Below, piece after piece: positions 39,801 to 52,800 of a stretch of DNA of 64,000 bases. The DNA is from Istiophorus platypterus (taxonomy: Eukaryota; Chordata; Actinopteri; Istiophoriformes; Istiophoridae). Below the pieces are notes generated by a model. That model was given only the letters and a program-made list of their open reading frames with translations. It was not told the DNA's origin and ran no database searches. Numbering within the stretch: the stretch's first letter is position 1; the number at the start of each line of letters is the position of its first letter. The stretch spans positions 27,311,527 to 27,375,526 of the forward strand of contig CM029121.1 in the NCBI GenBank assembly GCA_016859345.1, in the 5' to 3' direction. The translations under genes and the position numbers were made by a program.

Positions 39801-42800
39801 TTCTGGTGGCAGGGTGACCCCTGGTGGCTGTGTGGTGGCACTTGGGCGTGCTGTCTCCTCCGACTGGCTCAGGACTCCACCAGACTGAGTGGATCTGACA
39901 GGGGGAACCGGATCGGTGCTGGCCCTTCTCTGACCCGGCTCTACTGTTGTGGGTCTGATGCCAGGTAGTGTTAAAAATGGTGATCCGGAAGTCGTGGTCG
40001 TCGGCGAGTTTGTAGGAATCCGGGACAGATCGTAATCCTCGGTTTCGACAGGTTCGTTCCAGGACGGGTTGGGTTCATAGGTGCCCTGTTGGTTGGAAAG
40101 AAAGATTTACATACTGGTTTTGTAATGAAAAAATAACATGCTGTTTTTGAGGGAAAATTAAGTTTCCTTACGTCTTCGTCAAAATCATCAGAATCTGGAT
40201 CTAGTGCATTTTCTGGAAAAAAGGCACAAGTGGCATCATTAGTTAATCAAGGGCTATAACAACTTGTGAAAATGTCAAATTCATGGGCTAGACAATTTAT
40301 CTCTTGTCTAGTTTTTACATTTCTCTGAGTTGTATTATTGTGGGTGTTCTATTTCCTATTGTTGGAAACCAAAAAAGCCGAGACATGTGACAAAAGGGTA
40401 AAACAAATTGAAAACAATATGATGAGAACATCACGGAGAGGAAAAGGCAAAAAAAAAAAAAAGAAAGTGGGACGCCGTGTTTCTGGATGCTTCAGAAAAA
40501 TTGAAAAGAAATCTTTGTTCTATTCTGTTCCAAAGTGAACAAGTGAAATGCTCTTGATGGATATAAATGTGCAACACGACGGATAGGAGGAAGTGGAAAA
40601 GAGGGAAGGGTTGAACACGCCATCTTTAGCAGGACGTTGGCTTTACAACAGCAAGAACACCAAATGAGGATGAACACTGGCATGCAGCATGTCAGGCACA
40701 TTTAGACTTTCATGCATGGGCTTCCAACCCCCCCCCCAGGACACAGGCAAACACAGAAAACCTTGTACAAAAAAGCATTTGCAACGAAGCAATTTTTCTG
40801 TTTCATCCTCCTTGTAAGACCAGACGGAGACAAAAGGAAATAAATTTGAGTGGACGGTTTTATAACAACTTTCCTCCGATCGTCTAAACTTTTTCGCTCG
40901 TCTTTCACCAAAGGGGGATAAAACAAAAACCCAAAAAAAGAGTTGTGTGCAAATGCAACGTGCATCTGATCGGGCAGCAGGCTTGTGGGGGGGGGGGCTG
41001 TGGGGAGGGGGGGGGCAGGGGGCCAGGGGCAAGTGTGGCTCTTACCTTTCTGAGGCTAAGTGACACATCATGGAGACCAGATCAAACTGGTTTATGAAGC
41101 ATGAGGTGAGGTTTTACAAGTTTAATGAAGTGGGTTTGATGGAGATGACTTGAGGTTTTTTTTGTTTTTGGGGGGTGGGCTGGGGGGCATTTTGGTTGAA
41201 AATTAAACTTTCATTTATCAAGGGAAAGCTCCTGTTGAGCTGTAGCTGCACCTCTGGAATACCATTAAAATTACATGGAAAACACTTGAAATTATTAGTC
41301 GATTAATTGATTAGTCAATCAACAGAAATGAGTCTGATTATACCCCTTAGAATGAATCATTTTAGTCAATTATCAAATACAAACTCCAAATATTTACAGA
41401 TTTAAAACTGCGAAATTTTGCATGATTTTCTTTCTTTCCTATCATGACACTTTTTTAATTCAAGGATTTTTAATGATTTAGAAATCTCAAGATACATCTA
41501 TGGGTTCATTTAGAACTACTTTTTTTAGATGAAATTATTAACTATAAATCTAACATAAGATAGGCAAGTGAATCTTTACTTTTGATCTTAAAGTGGTTTA
41601 ACGGTGCTACAAGCACATTATCGCCTGATAACACCCCAACAAAAGTAATGCACCTTTTCCTGAATCATGATGAATGGTCCCTATTACTATACTGACATAT
41701 ATAGTATATACTGTACATAGTGTATCTAATCTTTTACTTGGTTATAAAATTAAAGTTACTTTCACCATCTGGGCTCACAATCATAACTACACCTGAATAT
41801 AATCTATTAACACTTCTTAACATTACAAGTAATATTCAAATTAAAATGCTGAGTAGTAAACTAATTTGAGGTTTAAGTATCAGAGATGAAAAAGTACAAA
41901 TTGTAATGTATTTTTGATTAATTTTGATGTGGATCTAGCTAGCGCTGGAAAGTAAAGACCTCACTTTATATCAATAAAACGGCCTAGCTTAGTTAATTTA
42001 GTGTAGTCAGGAAAATTTGGATACATTCAAACCCTGATACGAAACAGAAACAAAGACCAGCAAAAATGTGCAGATATCTCTGAAGCTAAAACAATCAAAT
42101 GCGATACAATTTTTCCATGCAAACAGTAAAAATAATCTCTTGATTAACCAATGCTTTAATCAGCTAATAGTCACAGACATAGACTAACAAGATAGCTGAG
42201 GTCCTGCAGCACTACGCTAATGTTAGGACCTTTTTCAAACGCTTTGAATTGTTTAATTCTTTTTAGCAACCTTAATGCTACCTTGTTATTACAAAACATT
42301 ACTTTTGTTGAATATATGGTAACAGCTGTGGCAAGATTTGAACACGTTTATAGTCAGAATATGACGTTTTTAGGCGCAGCTAAGACGGGACCGTACCGTT
42401 AGCTTAGCTAGACAATGGTGTCACGTTCAATTCAGCCAAGTAAACCGACTGAATTTTGCAGAATATCACTCATTCATGCAAGCTGACACTGGAAATAGGA
42501 TGCAGGGGGTTATTTTTTTCTTTGTAACAAGACATATTAGTTTATTTAATATAAAGCTCAGTTAAATACAACGTTGCTGTCATGGCCGTTCATGTTACAC
42601 AAAGTGCCGCTGCAGACATGCAAACATTTCTCTTACTGTGAGCTGCAGAAGGAGCAGATGCCACAAAATGAAAAGCAAAAACAGAGATGGAGACTTTGTC
42701 TTTCCATGTGACACCAAGGGGCCACAGGAAATGACCCCCATACCGAGCATGTTCCTTCATCTTTGAAATATAGAAATATATAGAGACAGCACATTTGTAG

Positions 42801-45537
42801 AGTTCACAGAGAAACTTATGAAACACTTAAAAACACACACGAAACAAACAAAATAAAAAAGACGAGTCCAACAGAAGCTCTGCATGTGCCCGCGGTTAAA
42901 TCGTCACAAAACAGAACAATAAAATGAGTTTACCCCAGCGTGAAGCGTAGGGAGGGTGAAGAGTGACACAAAGAGGCAGAAAAACAATGAATAATGTTCG
43001 TACGGTTCGGGTTCTCACAGGGAGGATGAGTGGGAAGGCGGAGAGGTGGCTGGAGATAAAGTATATATCGACCAGAAAAGGAAAACAAGTATAAGTGAAT
43101 TAGATTCACCGTCAACATTAATCTCTCCCTTAGTCAGGGCGTTTGTACAAGGTGTATTTCTTTCTTTCCTGTTTTTAGCCAGGCTAGCGACTGCCCTCCG
43201 CTTCCAGTCTTTGTGCTAAGCTAGGCTAGGCTAAACACATCCTGGACTAAAACCGAGATTCGTCTTCCTGTCTGATCCTGGGCTCAGATTTTCAAAAGTA
43301 ATTTCTCACTGAGGACGTAAAGATTGTTGGTGTACTTGTTAGGTTATTAAGATTTTTTTTGTTTTCTAGCATTACCATCCTTTTTATGGAAGTTCATTTT
43401 GACCAAAAAGAGAATAAAAAATAGTTTGAATTAACACTGATATAACTACTCAAGATGAGTCGAGATACAAAATCAAAATAATGAAATATAAAGTCAGAAT
43501 TTTAAACCTTCGGAGTCAAATATATAACTTCAGAGGGAGATCCTAAATAAAAACTTTGCCCTTTTTCTGTCAAGATTTAAATGTAGTAAGTAAGGATTAT
43601 TACGAGATTAATTGGAATATTTAGCAAATCCGATAAAAAGCCAAAAAGTTTCAATTTTGAGACACTAAGTCAAAAATTGATTTTATACATAAATAATTAA
43701 GAGATATTCTAATTGTAAATTTAAACTACCTAATTAAAATTCATTGTCACGTTTCTGACTCACTTTGCTGCTTTGACTTTCTAATGACTCCTATTCTTGT
43801 CTAAAAATTGTATTTAGTAGTTGAGTATGTTGTAATTCTGAGTTAGCAAATTGTTACTTTGATTTGCCCCAAGTTAGTTTCTTCTTTAACAATGATTTTT
43901 TTTCTTTTCCGGTTGGTAATTGGCTTCCATCCTTTTTTATGAAGTCACATTTCGTCCCTCACTCTGAACAAGATGAAAAACCGCAGCTTTGCTAGAAATA
44001 GCTATGCGGTTCGTTTGCCGAACTCTGCGCTCGGCGTCGGGCACGGTCACTCTTACCGGGGTCGTTGGCGGGCATGACGACCGTCAGCAGGTCGCTCACA
44101 CGTCCGTACAGACCGTTGTTGCAAACTGCCACCACCTGGACCGCGTAGCTAGTGTTGGCCAACAGATCGTCCAGTATCGCCCCCTGGTGGTGGGAAAAAG
44201 GAACTGTTACGGTAGTTATTCATGTTTTAGGCCAACATACCGCAGACATCCCTATTGATGATCTTCCAAATTATCTGTCAGTTTTTTGATCAGTTTCCTT
44301 ATTTCTTGACGGCTGAAAATATTATTTCATAAGAACTTTAACTTTGATGCAGATAAACTGTTTATCGTCAACATTTCGAGGCTTTTATTTATTTATGTAG
44401 TGGAGAGCGGGCACTGTTGACAGAACATTTTATGTTAGATATTAGATAGGTATAGTGAGATGGAAATATGCGTTCTAGAGACGGCTAATGCTCGTCTGCA
44501 GACATTTTAATAAATTTTTTCAGGCTCCTGATCAGTGCTAAAATGATCAGTTACCGATTCAGGCCTGATTAGAGACGGTGACTCGGAGGAAACCGTTACT
44601 GGTGTAATGACAATTGTAGAATCCGGGTCTCTCACCACATCCTGGTCTCCGTCAGTCAGGTATTCAGAGGGGGCGGAGTCTTCTGCGTTGGCCAGCCGGT
44701 AGCTAACGGAGTACTTCTCGATGCTGGCGTCGTACACCGCCCGCGGACGCTCCCACGTCACCAGCAGGCTGCTGAGGTTGTAGGGCGACGCCTGGACGCT
44801 CTCCGGCTCCGAACTGCAGACTGACCGGAACAATCGGTCCGGAACAAAAAATTCAGAAAAAAAGGGGTGGGGAATATTATTCCACATTCCCATGAGGAAC
44901 GGCTGAATGTTTTAACCTCGGTAGGAAAGTTTACAACAGGCCAGAGGTTCCCTCACCTGGAGGATGTGGCTCTGGTTCTGGTTCTGGTTCTGATTTGAGA
45001 AAACAATTATTGAAACATGACCTACGGTTCTGGGAACATGCGATGGACATGTTCCCAGAACCGAAGGTCATGTTCCAGTTCTGGGAACATGTGATGGACA
45101 TTTTTTTCAAAAGTTGCAGAAAAAAAAAATTGTTGACAGATGAAGTTCCAGCACCATTTAATTTCTCTGTGGGACGGTTTTATGATTAGAAAATGGATCC
45201 TGGAATCAAGCCCCATCGACAGAAGTCGTTCCTCCTCCTTTTACGATCTAACTAATAAATAATCCTCGGGTAAAGTTATAACTTTGATATTATATTAGGA
45301 GACAGACGAGGTATCAGACTGAATTACACTAAAATTTAAAGCTGATGTAATAAATGAAACGAAAAGGTGCAAATTCTCCGTATCTGGCTTCTTTGTGGTA
45401 CATTTTATACAGTAAGATTTTATTTTTTTATTATTTTTATATAATTTATTTTATAAAAAGGCTTAAAAATCTTCACTAATTTATACCCTGGTGATGACAA
45501 ACAAGGCAGTGATATAAACAGACACACACACGGGCGT

Positions 45538-45590
<53 letters not shown>

Positions 45591-47939
45591 GTTGCTGAGA
45601 AATAACATTTCCTCTTGTTTTGACTTCGAATAATATTTTACTTTGTTTTTCTATGATTAAAATTCATCTGTCCACATCTGTTGTTATTTATTCATTTCAA
45701 AAACCAACACGAGCAAACATGTCCACAAAGATTAAACTAAACTAATATGTAATGTAAATCTATTCCTAATCCCTTCTTTATATGATGATGATGTTCCACT
45801 TGATAAATCCAATCAATTTTAAATGACACTTGGACTCTTCTCTTCTCTAGGGACCCAAACATGACATATTTGCCTCTTTTTTCTTTGGATCCAGGTAAAT
45901 TATTAAATTCGCACATAAACTGTGACCTGGTTCACTTTACAGTGAAGATCCTTGGCTCTTCTTCCTTATGGTTCAGTCAAGGTTTCATCCAAGCACAGCC
46001 CCAAGAAGCAGGATGGGGAAAATATATCTACCACTGGTAGAGATAATATGAGCCCACGTTTCTTTATCTGTCATCCTCATATCAACTGTGTGGTGGTTGG
46101 TGGAAAATCCAAATAGAGAAGAGGGGAAAGATAAGGAAGATTATTTACTTCTGATGGAGGATCGCTAAATTGTCGGAGTCGTCTCCTGCAGCCTGAACAT
46201 GATTCTGGGTCAAAGTTGAGATTAGAGGAGTGGAGATAATGCACACGACAGTTTGGGATTAACACAGATTAACGGGGGGGGCCAAGGATCGATGACAGCG
46301 GAGGGGAGGGGGCCTCCGACAGGAGGGGGGCGACGTTTCTGCTTCAGGCCACTAGAGGGCAGGGCGAGCAAGGAGGACAAAGACCTGGATTCAGAGCAGG
46401 TTCACAGTACGAGGAACCGACTCGAAATCTCACCTCACCCCACGTACGGACGCCTCCTTCGTCCAACTGGACGGAACCAGGCCCCTCGCTGCCAAACGGA
46501 ACGGCCCAGTTTCACCAATATCTGGGCCCTGTACTCGATGGGCCCCGGAGGGTCCACTGTTAATACATAATACACAGTGTCCGACCCCGTCTCACAAACA
46601 GGACATTTCTACACAATTCAACTGCATCAGCTAATATGGTTTGTAAAGAGTAGTTGGGATGGATGGAGGGAGGATGTACAAAGTTCAGGACTGTCACATG
46701 ACAAGAGACCGGGTCCACATCCATAGACCGGGTCCACAACAACAGCTCTTTGGTTCAGGTCCCTTAAAAAATGGAGGTTCTTGTTTCAATGCAAATAAAC
46801 AGGTTGCATCTGAGAGTCACTCTGAACTTTTTTTTCTCTTTTAAACCCAGAACCAGTAATGGCCATGAACCAGGATCTTTCCCTGAACCTGAACCAGGCT
46901 CTGTGAGGGTCTGAACCAGAACCAGAACCAGAACCAGAAATAGGTTTAATGATGCTGGAGTCACCACAACTGTGAGATCAGGTATTTTGTCGGAAAACAA
47001 ACATGTGGTCTGTGAAAGTTTTACAGAAGCGTTTAGTGTCGACACAGTTGTGACTCCAAAAAATACGCAAACAAGGTCATTTCATTGCATTAATAGAAAA
47101 ACAGACAGAATTTGCTGTTGCGTTTTAGTTGTGCACAACCGAGCACCATCGCACCTGTGAGAATAACTAACAAAAAGTAAACGCATGCGATGAACGTAAT
47201 GAAGTGCAACACATTTAACAGAGAACTTACATTTCAAAGCAATTTAAGGTTAAAGTAAAATATAAATCAGATTTATGAACAGTTGTTAAATGAATAAAAT
47301 ATTCTCGGGACTTAAACACCAATTGTTCCCCCGGCCTCTGGTACCAGACCCCCCCCACACCCCCAAGATCAATAGGCTCCATCGCTAATTATCGATCACA
47401 ACCAGCATGAAGATCGATGGTCGAACATAACGACCTGTTCTCCAGATTTTATTTAGGTCGCTGCGGTGACCTAGCTACTCTTACACCCCCGTTTGTTATC
47501 CATTTATCTCTGATTCACACAGGCCTCTTTTAATTAGGATAAACCCCTATTTCCATACCTCCAGCCTTTTCAGTGCAAACCGAGGTCGGCCGTGTCGCGT
47601 TAACGGGGACCACACATTCTTCCTCCTTGTCAATAACCCAGGGCCTACATTACCCATGATGCAACATGAAAAATACTTTCCCACATGCACAAGTTCACAC
47701 CAAGAACTGAAAAGAGTGTGGCTGAATACTGTATTATCAGGGACTGTGGTGCATTTGCAGACACACTGATGTTTTTGAGCTGTAAAACTTTTAATCTCAC
47801 TTAATAAGAAAGAGCTTATGAATGAGGTTCATAAGACTGTTGCACTGAAAAGGCTTGAGGTCATAAGCAAGTCTTGAATATCAAATGTCGAAGTGACCTT
47901 GAACGCACCAACTGTTCAAGGTTGGATGGCACATATATA

Positions 47940-47974
<35 letters not shown>

Positions 47975-49778
47975 ATATACATGCCCTGTTGCTGAGGAGA
48001 CGTGCCGGGGTTCCGGATACGTACCCGGTGTCAGAACCACCTCGGTGCCGGTGTAGGAGGAGAACACCTGTCCCATGAACTGCTGCTGCCGCTCCCTGTA
48101 GTTGTTCTGCAGGTAGTCCATCAGCATCACGTACCCGGCCTGCTGCATCGTCATCACCTCGCAGAACATCTCCAGCTGCCACGCGGGAGCCACGGCGAGG
48201 CGACAAACAGGAAACGGCATCAGCAAACAGCAGAGCGACACGGCGACGCAGCGACGCAGCACATATTAACACATAAAGAGAGTCTCTACAGCACTGAAAT
48301 AAAGTGAAAATAATCCACAAAACACAGCAGCAGATCTCTGAGCAGCTTGGGGGTGACTGGGCACAGAGGAGCTGGGATTCACGCTGGACCAGCCCTTTAA
48401 AATGGGGCCCCCCCGTACCTGCGCAGGTGAGTCACGTGCCCGTGGTTGCACGATGCTCGTCGTCTGACTCGGGGCCCATTGAGGTCGTGACTCTAAACCA
48501 TTAAGCTCTGGCAGCCTGAGCTGAGTTGGAATGCGGACCGGCTGGGACAGGCCCAGGAGCCTCGGAGACCTGGGAACCCTGGAAGCTCCCGGGACGGACC
48601 TGGAGCAGGCCTCCGTGATCGCTCCTGTGGCGGCGCTGCCTTTCCCCTCAAGTGGATCGATAGCGGCGCTTCGATATTCACGAGCTGATGCTCTGCAAAG
48701 TCTGAGGATGAAATCGCGGACAGCATCTAAAGCCTAGACGTTATCTGGATTTCTGGGGGAAGGGGCAGCTGCATACTAAGTAAAATTCGAAGGCATGAAT
48801 TGACGCCGTGGAGAGCCCCCGCCTCACGCAGGAATCTACACGTGCCCCAGGTCGTTATGACTCTGCTCCGCTAACCTACAGACAACAGGGAATTCTCAGA
48901 AAGAACCGGACTTTCTGGCGAGTTTATGCTGAGCTCAACACACTTTGGCTCGGTCCGGGTTTCGAGGATTTTTCTACCTGACAAAACAAAAGGTAGAGTT
49001 TGATTTTGGGTGTTTGAATGAAGCCGATCAGACACTGATCAGATTAAACCTGATTTTAACCCAGGATTAGCAGCCCGGGCCCCAGACTAGTTGCCCAGGC
49101 TGAACTTCCACCAAGCTGGCTCTCGTTCCCTGAGGGACGATCCGACAGGTTCGTGGCGAGTCCGGATCTTTGGTTGGCTTCCTGCGGTCCGAGGCCTCCT
49201 GTGATCCGCTTTCTTTTCCTTATGGCTGGTGCCAAAGGATCCGTGATAACCTACACGTGTGGTCAGAAGCGTCGTCTTGACCGAAGCTCGGCTACGATGG
49301 AACAGAACACAGAACAAACCCTCACATCTTCTGCCGTGTTCCTCTTTTTTTCCTTTTGCCCTTTGTTCACAGTAGAATTGCTCAAACTAAAGGAGCCTCT
49401 GTCTTTCTCTTGACGACACATTTATGAGCGTCTTGTTCAAATAAATGTCACTGAAAATGTGACTGGTTAAAACCAACCGGGTGGGGGCTCTGTGTCCTCA
49501 CATCGTGGCCACCTACTTGATTTGACGGTGTGAGTGTAGAAGTCTTACATTTTTAACTGTGGAAGTGTGTGTGTGTGTTTGTGTGTGTCCGTGTGTGTGC
49601 ATGCGTGTGTGCATGTGTGTGTGTACATGTTTGTGTGTGTGAGGCCTCCTGCTTGATGACAGCTGTGTGTTCAGAGCCAGTTTTTCTGGCTGGAGATCAT
49701 GTCGGAGACTCAGCAGGCAGGTTCCCACTGGAAACTTGTGTGTGTGTTTGAGTGTGTTTTCATGTTTGTTCAAGCATG

Positions 49779-49810
<32 letters not shown>

Positions 49811-49859
49811 CGTGTGTGTGTGTGTGTGGGTGGGTGGGTGTGTCTATTGTCTGTGTTGG

Positions 49860-49899
<40 letters not shown>

Positions 49900-52800
49900 A
49901 GCCTCTTGTCTCGGCTTAAAATACCGTAAAGATCTTTTGTGAGCCAATATTTGTTTGATGTGATGACTGCCTCAGTATGGCTGTCAATCATATTTGGCCT
50001 TAGGGCAGTCACTCACACACACACACACAAACGTGCGCACTAATACAGGCTGCGTTTCCCAATGTCTGGTATGATAATTCCTCCTTTCAGCTCCTTGAAC
50101 CTGTTTCTAAAAGCTTGTTTACGGACGTTTCTGTGATTGTGTGACTCGTCTTTTCGTCTGGGACATGAACTGTGAGGCCGACGTGTGGATCCTGGAGGAC
50201 CATGCTGCCGCCGCTGGCGCTTTGTCTGCGGCTCCGCGCATGCGTCACGTTACAGCTGAGAGGTTTCCCGGCTCCATGCCCCCTGGCCCCAGGGGCCCAG
50301 GCCCCTGCCCCTGGCCCCTGGCCCCGGCCCCTGCCCCTGGCCCCAGGGCCCCGGCCCCTGCCCCTGGCCCCAGGGGCCCAGGCCCCTGCCCACTGGCCCC
50401 AGGGGCCCAGGCCCCTGCCCCTGGCCCCAGGGGCCCAGGCCCCTGCCCCTGGCCCCAGGGGCCCAGGCCCCTGCCCCTGGCCCCAGGGGCCCAGGCCCCT
50501 GCCCCTGGCCCCAGGGGCCCAGGCCCCTGCCCCTGGCCCCAGGGGCCCAGGCCCCTGCCCCTGGCCCCAGGGGCCCAGGCCCCTGCCCCTGGCCCCAGGG
50601 GCCCAGGCCCCTGCCCCTGGCCCCAGGGGCCCAGGCCCCTGCCCCTGGCCCCTGGCCCCGGCCCCTGCCCCTGGCCCCAGGGGCCCAGGCCCCTGCCCCT
50701 GGCCCCAGGGGCCCAGGCCCCTGCCCCTGGCCCCAGGGGCCCAGGCCCCTGCCCCTGGCCCCAGGGGCCCAGGCCCCTGCCCCTGGCCCCAGGGGCCCAG
50801 GCCCCTGCCCCTGGCCCCAGGGGCCCAGGCCCCTGCCCCTGGCCCCAGGGGCCCAGGCCCCTGCCCCTGGCCCCAGGGGCCCAGGCCCCTGCCCCTGGCC
50901 CCAGGGGCCCAGGCCCCTGCCCCTGGCCCCAGGGGCCCAGGCCCCTGCCCCTGGCCCCAGGGGCCCAGGCCCCTGCCCCTGGCCCCAGGGGCCCAGGCCC
51001 CTGCCCCTGGCCCCAGGGGCCCAGGCCCCTGCCCCTGGCCCCAGGCCCCGGCCCCTGCCCCAGGCCCCAGGGGCCCAGGCCCCTGCCCCTGGCCCCAGGG
51101 GCCCAGGCCCCTGCCCCTGGCCCCAGGGGCCCAGGCCCCTGCCCCTGGCCCCAGGGGCCCAGGCCCCTGCCCCTGGCCCCAGGGGCCCAGGCCCCTGCCC
51201 CTGGCCCCAGGGGCCCAGGCCCCTGCCCCTGGCCCCAGGGGCCCAGGCCCCTGCCCCTGGCCCCAGGGGCCCAGGCCCCTGCCCCTGGCCCCAGGGGCCC
51301 AGGCCCCTGCCCCTGGCCCCAGGGGCCCAGGCCCCTGCCCCTGGCCCCAGGGGCCCAGGCCCCTGCCCCTGGCCCCAGGGGCCCAGGCCCCTGCCCCTGG
51401 CCCCAGGGGCCCAGGCCCCTGCCCCTGGCCCCAGGGGCCCAGGCCCCTGCCCCTGGCCCCAGGGGCCCAGGCCCCTGCCCCTGGCCCCAGGGGCCCAGGC
51501 CCCTGCCCCTGGCCCCAGGGGCCCAGGCCCCTGCCCCTGGCCCCAGGGGCCCAGGCCCCTGCCCCTGGCCCCAGGGGCCCAGGCCCCTGCCCCTGGCCCC
51601 AGGGGCCCAGGCCCCTGCCCCTGGCCCCAGGGGCCCAGGCCCCTGCCCCTGGCCCCAGGGGCCCAGGCCCCTGCCCCTGGCCCCAGGGGCCCAGGCCCCT
51701 GCCCCTGGCCCCAGGGGCCCAGGCCCCTGCCCCTGGCCCCAGGGGCCCAGGCCCCTGCCCCTGGCCCCAGGGGCCCAGGCCCCTGCCCCTGGCCCCAGGG
51801 GCCCAGGCCCCTGCCCCTGGCCCCAGGGGCCCAGGCCCCTGCCCCTGGCCCCAGGGGCCCAGGCCCCTGCCCCTGGCCCCAGGGGCCCAGGCCCCTGCCC
51901 CTGGAGAAGTCAGAAGATCTCAGGGTCCCTCACTTAGTCCTAACTATAGTATATATAGCCATTAGTCCGATTATCATGCTATGCTCTCTCACCTCCCTCC
52001 TGCCCCCCCCTCTCTTTTTGACTCTTAACCCAGCCGGTCGAGGCAGTACCCCCCCCCCCCACCACCACCATCACCATGAGCCAGGATCTGTTCAATGTTT
52101 CTACCTGTAAAAGGGAGTTTTTCTTGCTCATGGGGGAAATGTTGTGTCTCTGTCTAGACTCGGTCGAGACCTGCTCTATATGAAAAGTGTTCTGAGATAA
52201 CCTCCTTTGAGGATATAATGATGAAGAGGAAAACACTAAATACTTTCTTTGGGGTTAAGATGGCGCAAATAAGAACCTGAGAGCCAGCGCAAGGAGTCAA
52301 CCTTTGCCTGCCCTCGTTCCAACAATCATGGTGCTTCCCACCTGCTCATCAGAGATGGCCGCCGTGTTCCTGAAGACGATCCACTCGACGGTCTCGCTGC
52401 AGGGCGGCGTGGTCAGCGAGCCGTTGTAGACGAAGTACTTGTCCGTGGAGTTGGGCAGGAGACCCCGGAGGGCGAAGGGCGGGACCTCGGCGCTCTTCCC
52501 TGGACCACGGGCGACGAGACAACTTAAACAAACGCCACAGGAGAAGAGGAGAGAGAGGCGAGAGACGAAGAAGAGGAAACTGACGTACCGTATCTGCTGA
52601 CGCTGCCGATGCTGTCTATGATGGCCGCGTAGTTCACGTTGTCCTCAACGGTCGTCTGGGAAGAGAAACCACCACGGCTGTGTCATAGAGAATCTAATAT
52701 TTTATTGTGGAATTGATGTAATTTAACACTACGTATTAATTATATAAAACAATAAAGCTTCCACATAATTTTACTGTGAATGTTTAGGTCAATGCATTTG

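Larger units (their letters stand above)
40213..44056 (-). other. ptprz1 intron
   Basis: About 3.8 kb. Contains G-run-rich DNA at 40975-41030 and 41150-41190, and dispersed repeat fragments at 41285-41440 and 43170-43270. No exon recognised. Confidence 0.55.
44821..48024 (-). other. ptprz1 intron with palindrome and GAACCA arrays
   Basis: About 3.2 kb. Holds a GGTTCT triplicate (44972-44990), the palindrome at 45014-45074, a CA tract (45521-45587), a GAACCA array (46849-46938) and a TG tract (47944-47971). No exon recognised. Confidence 0.55.
48176..52341 (-). other. ptprz1 intron with GC-rich minisatellite
   Basis: About 4.2 kb. Holds TG-rich tracts (49560-49645, 49735-49900), the 28-bp minisatellite (50287-51904) and a retroelement-like tail (51935-52240). 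The rest shows nothing recognised. Confidence 0.55.

Noticed and set aside
39052..39888. Several + strand frames of 79-172 codons across the giant exon
   Set aside because: Shadows of the ptprz1 exon; the - strand frame is continuous, in phase with its neighbours and carries the conserved SGSGQG block.
44821..44960. A possible 33-nt small exon (GAACCA-rich, donor CCAG/GTGAGG at about 44957) between FN3 exons
   Set aside because: Its phase does not fit the exon at 48025-48175, while using the GGTCAG acceptor at 44821 joins the exons directly and restores VCSSEPE.
45583..47998. Shared CCCTGTTGCTGAG next to two CA/TG tracts
   Set aside because: A 13-base match between two places in 64 kb is expected by chance.
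50141..51965. Two + strand open frames of about 598 codons, Pro/Ala/Gly-rich, superficially like collagen
   Set aside because: The 28-bp minisatellite lacks stops in any frame; no Gly-X-Y periodicity, no exon context, and it lies antisense in a ptprz1 intron.
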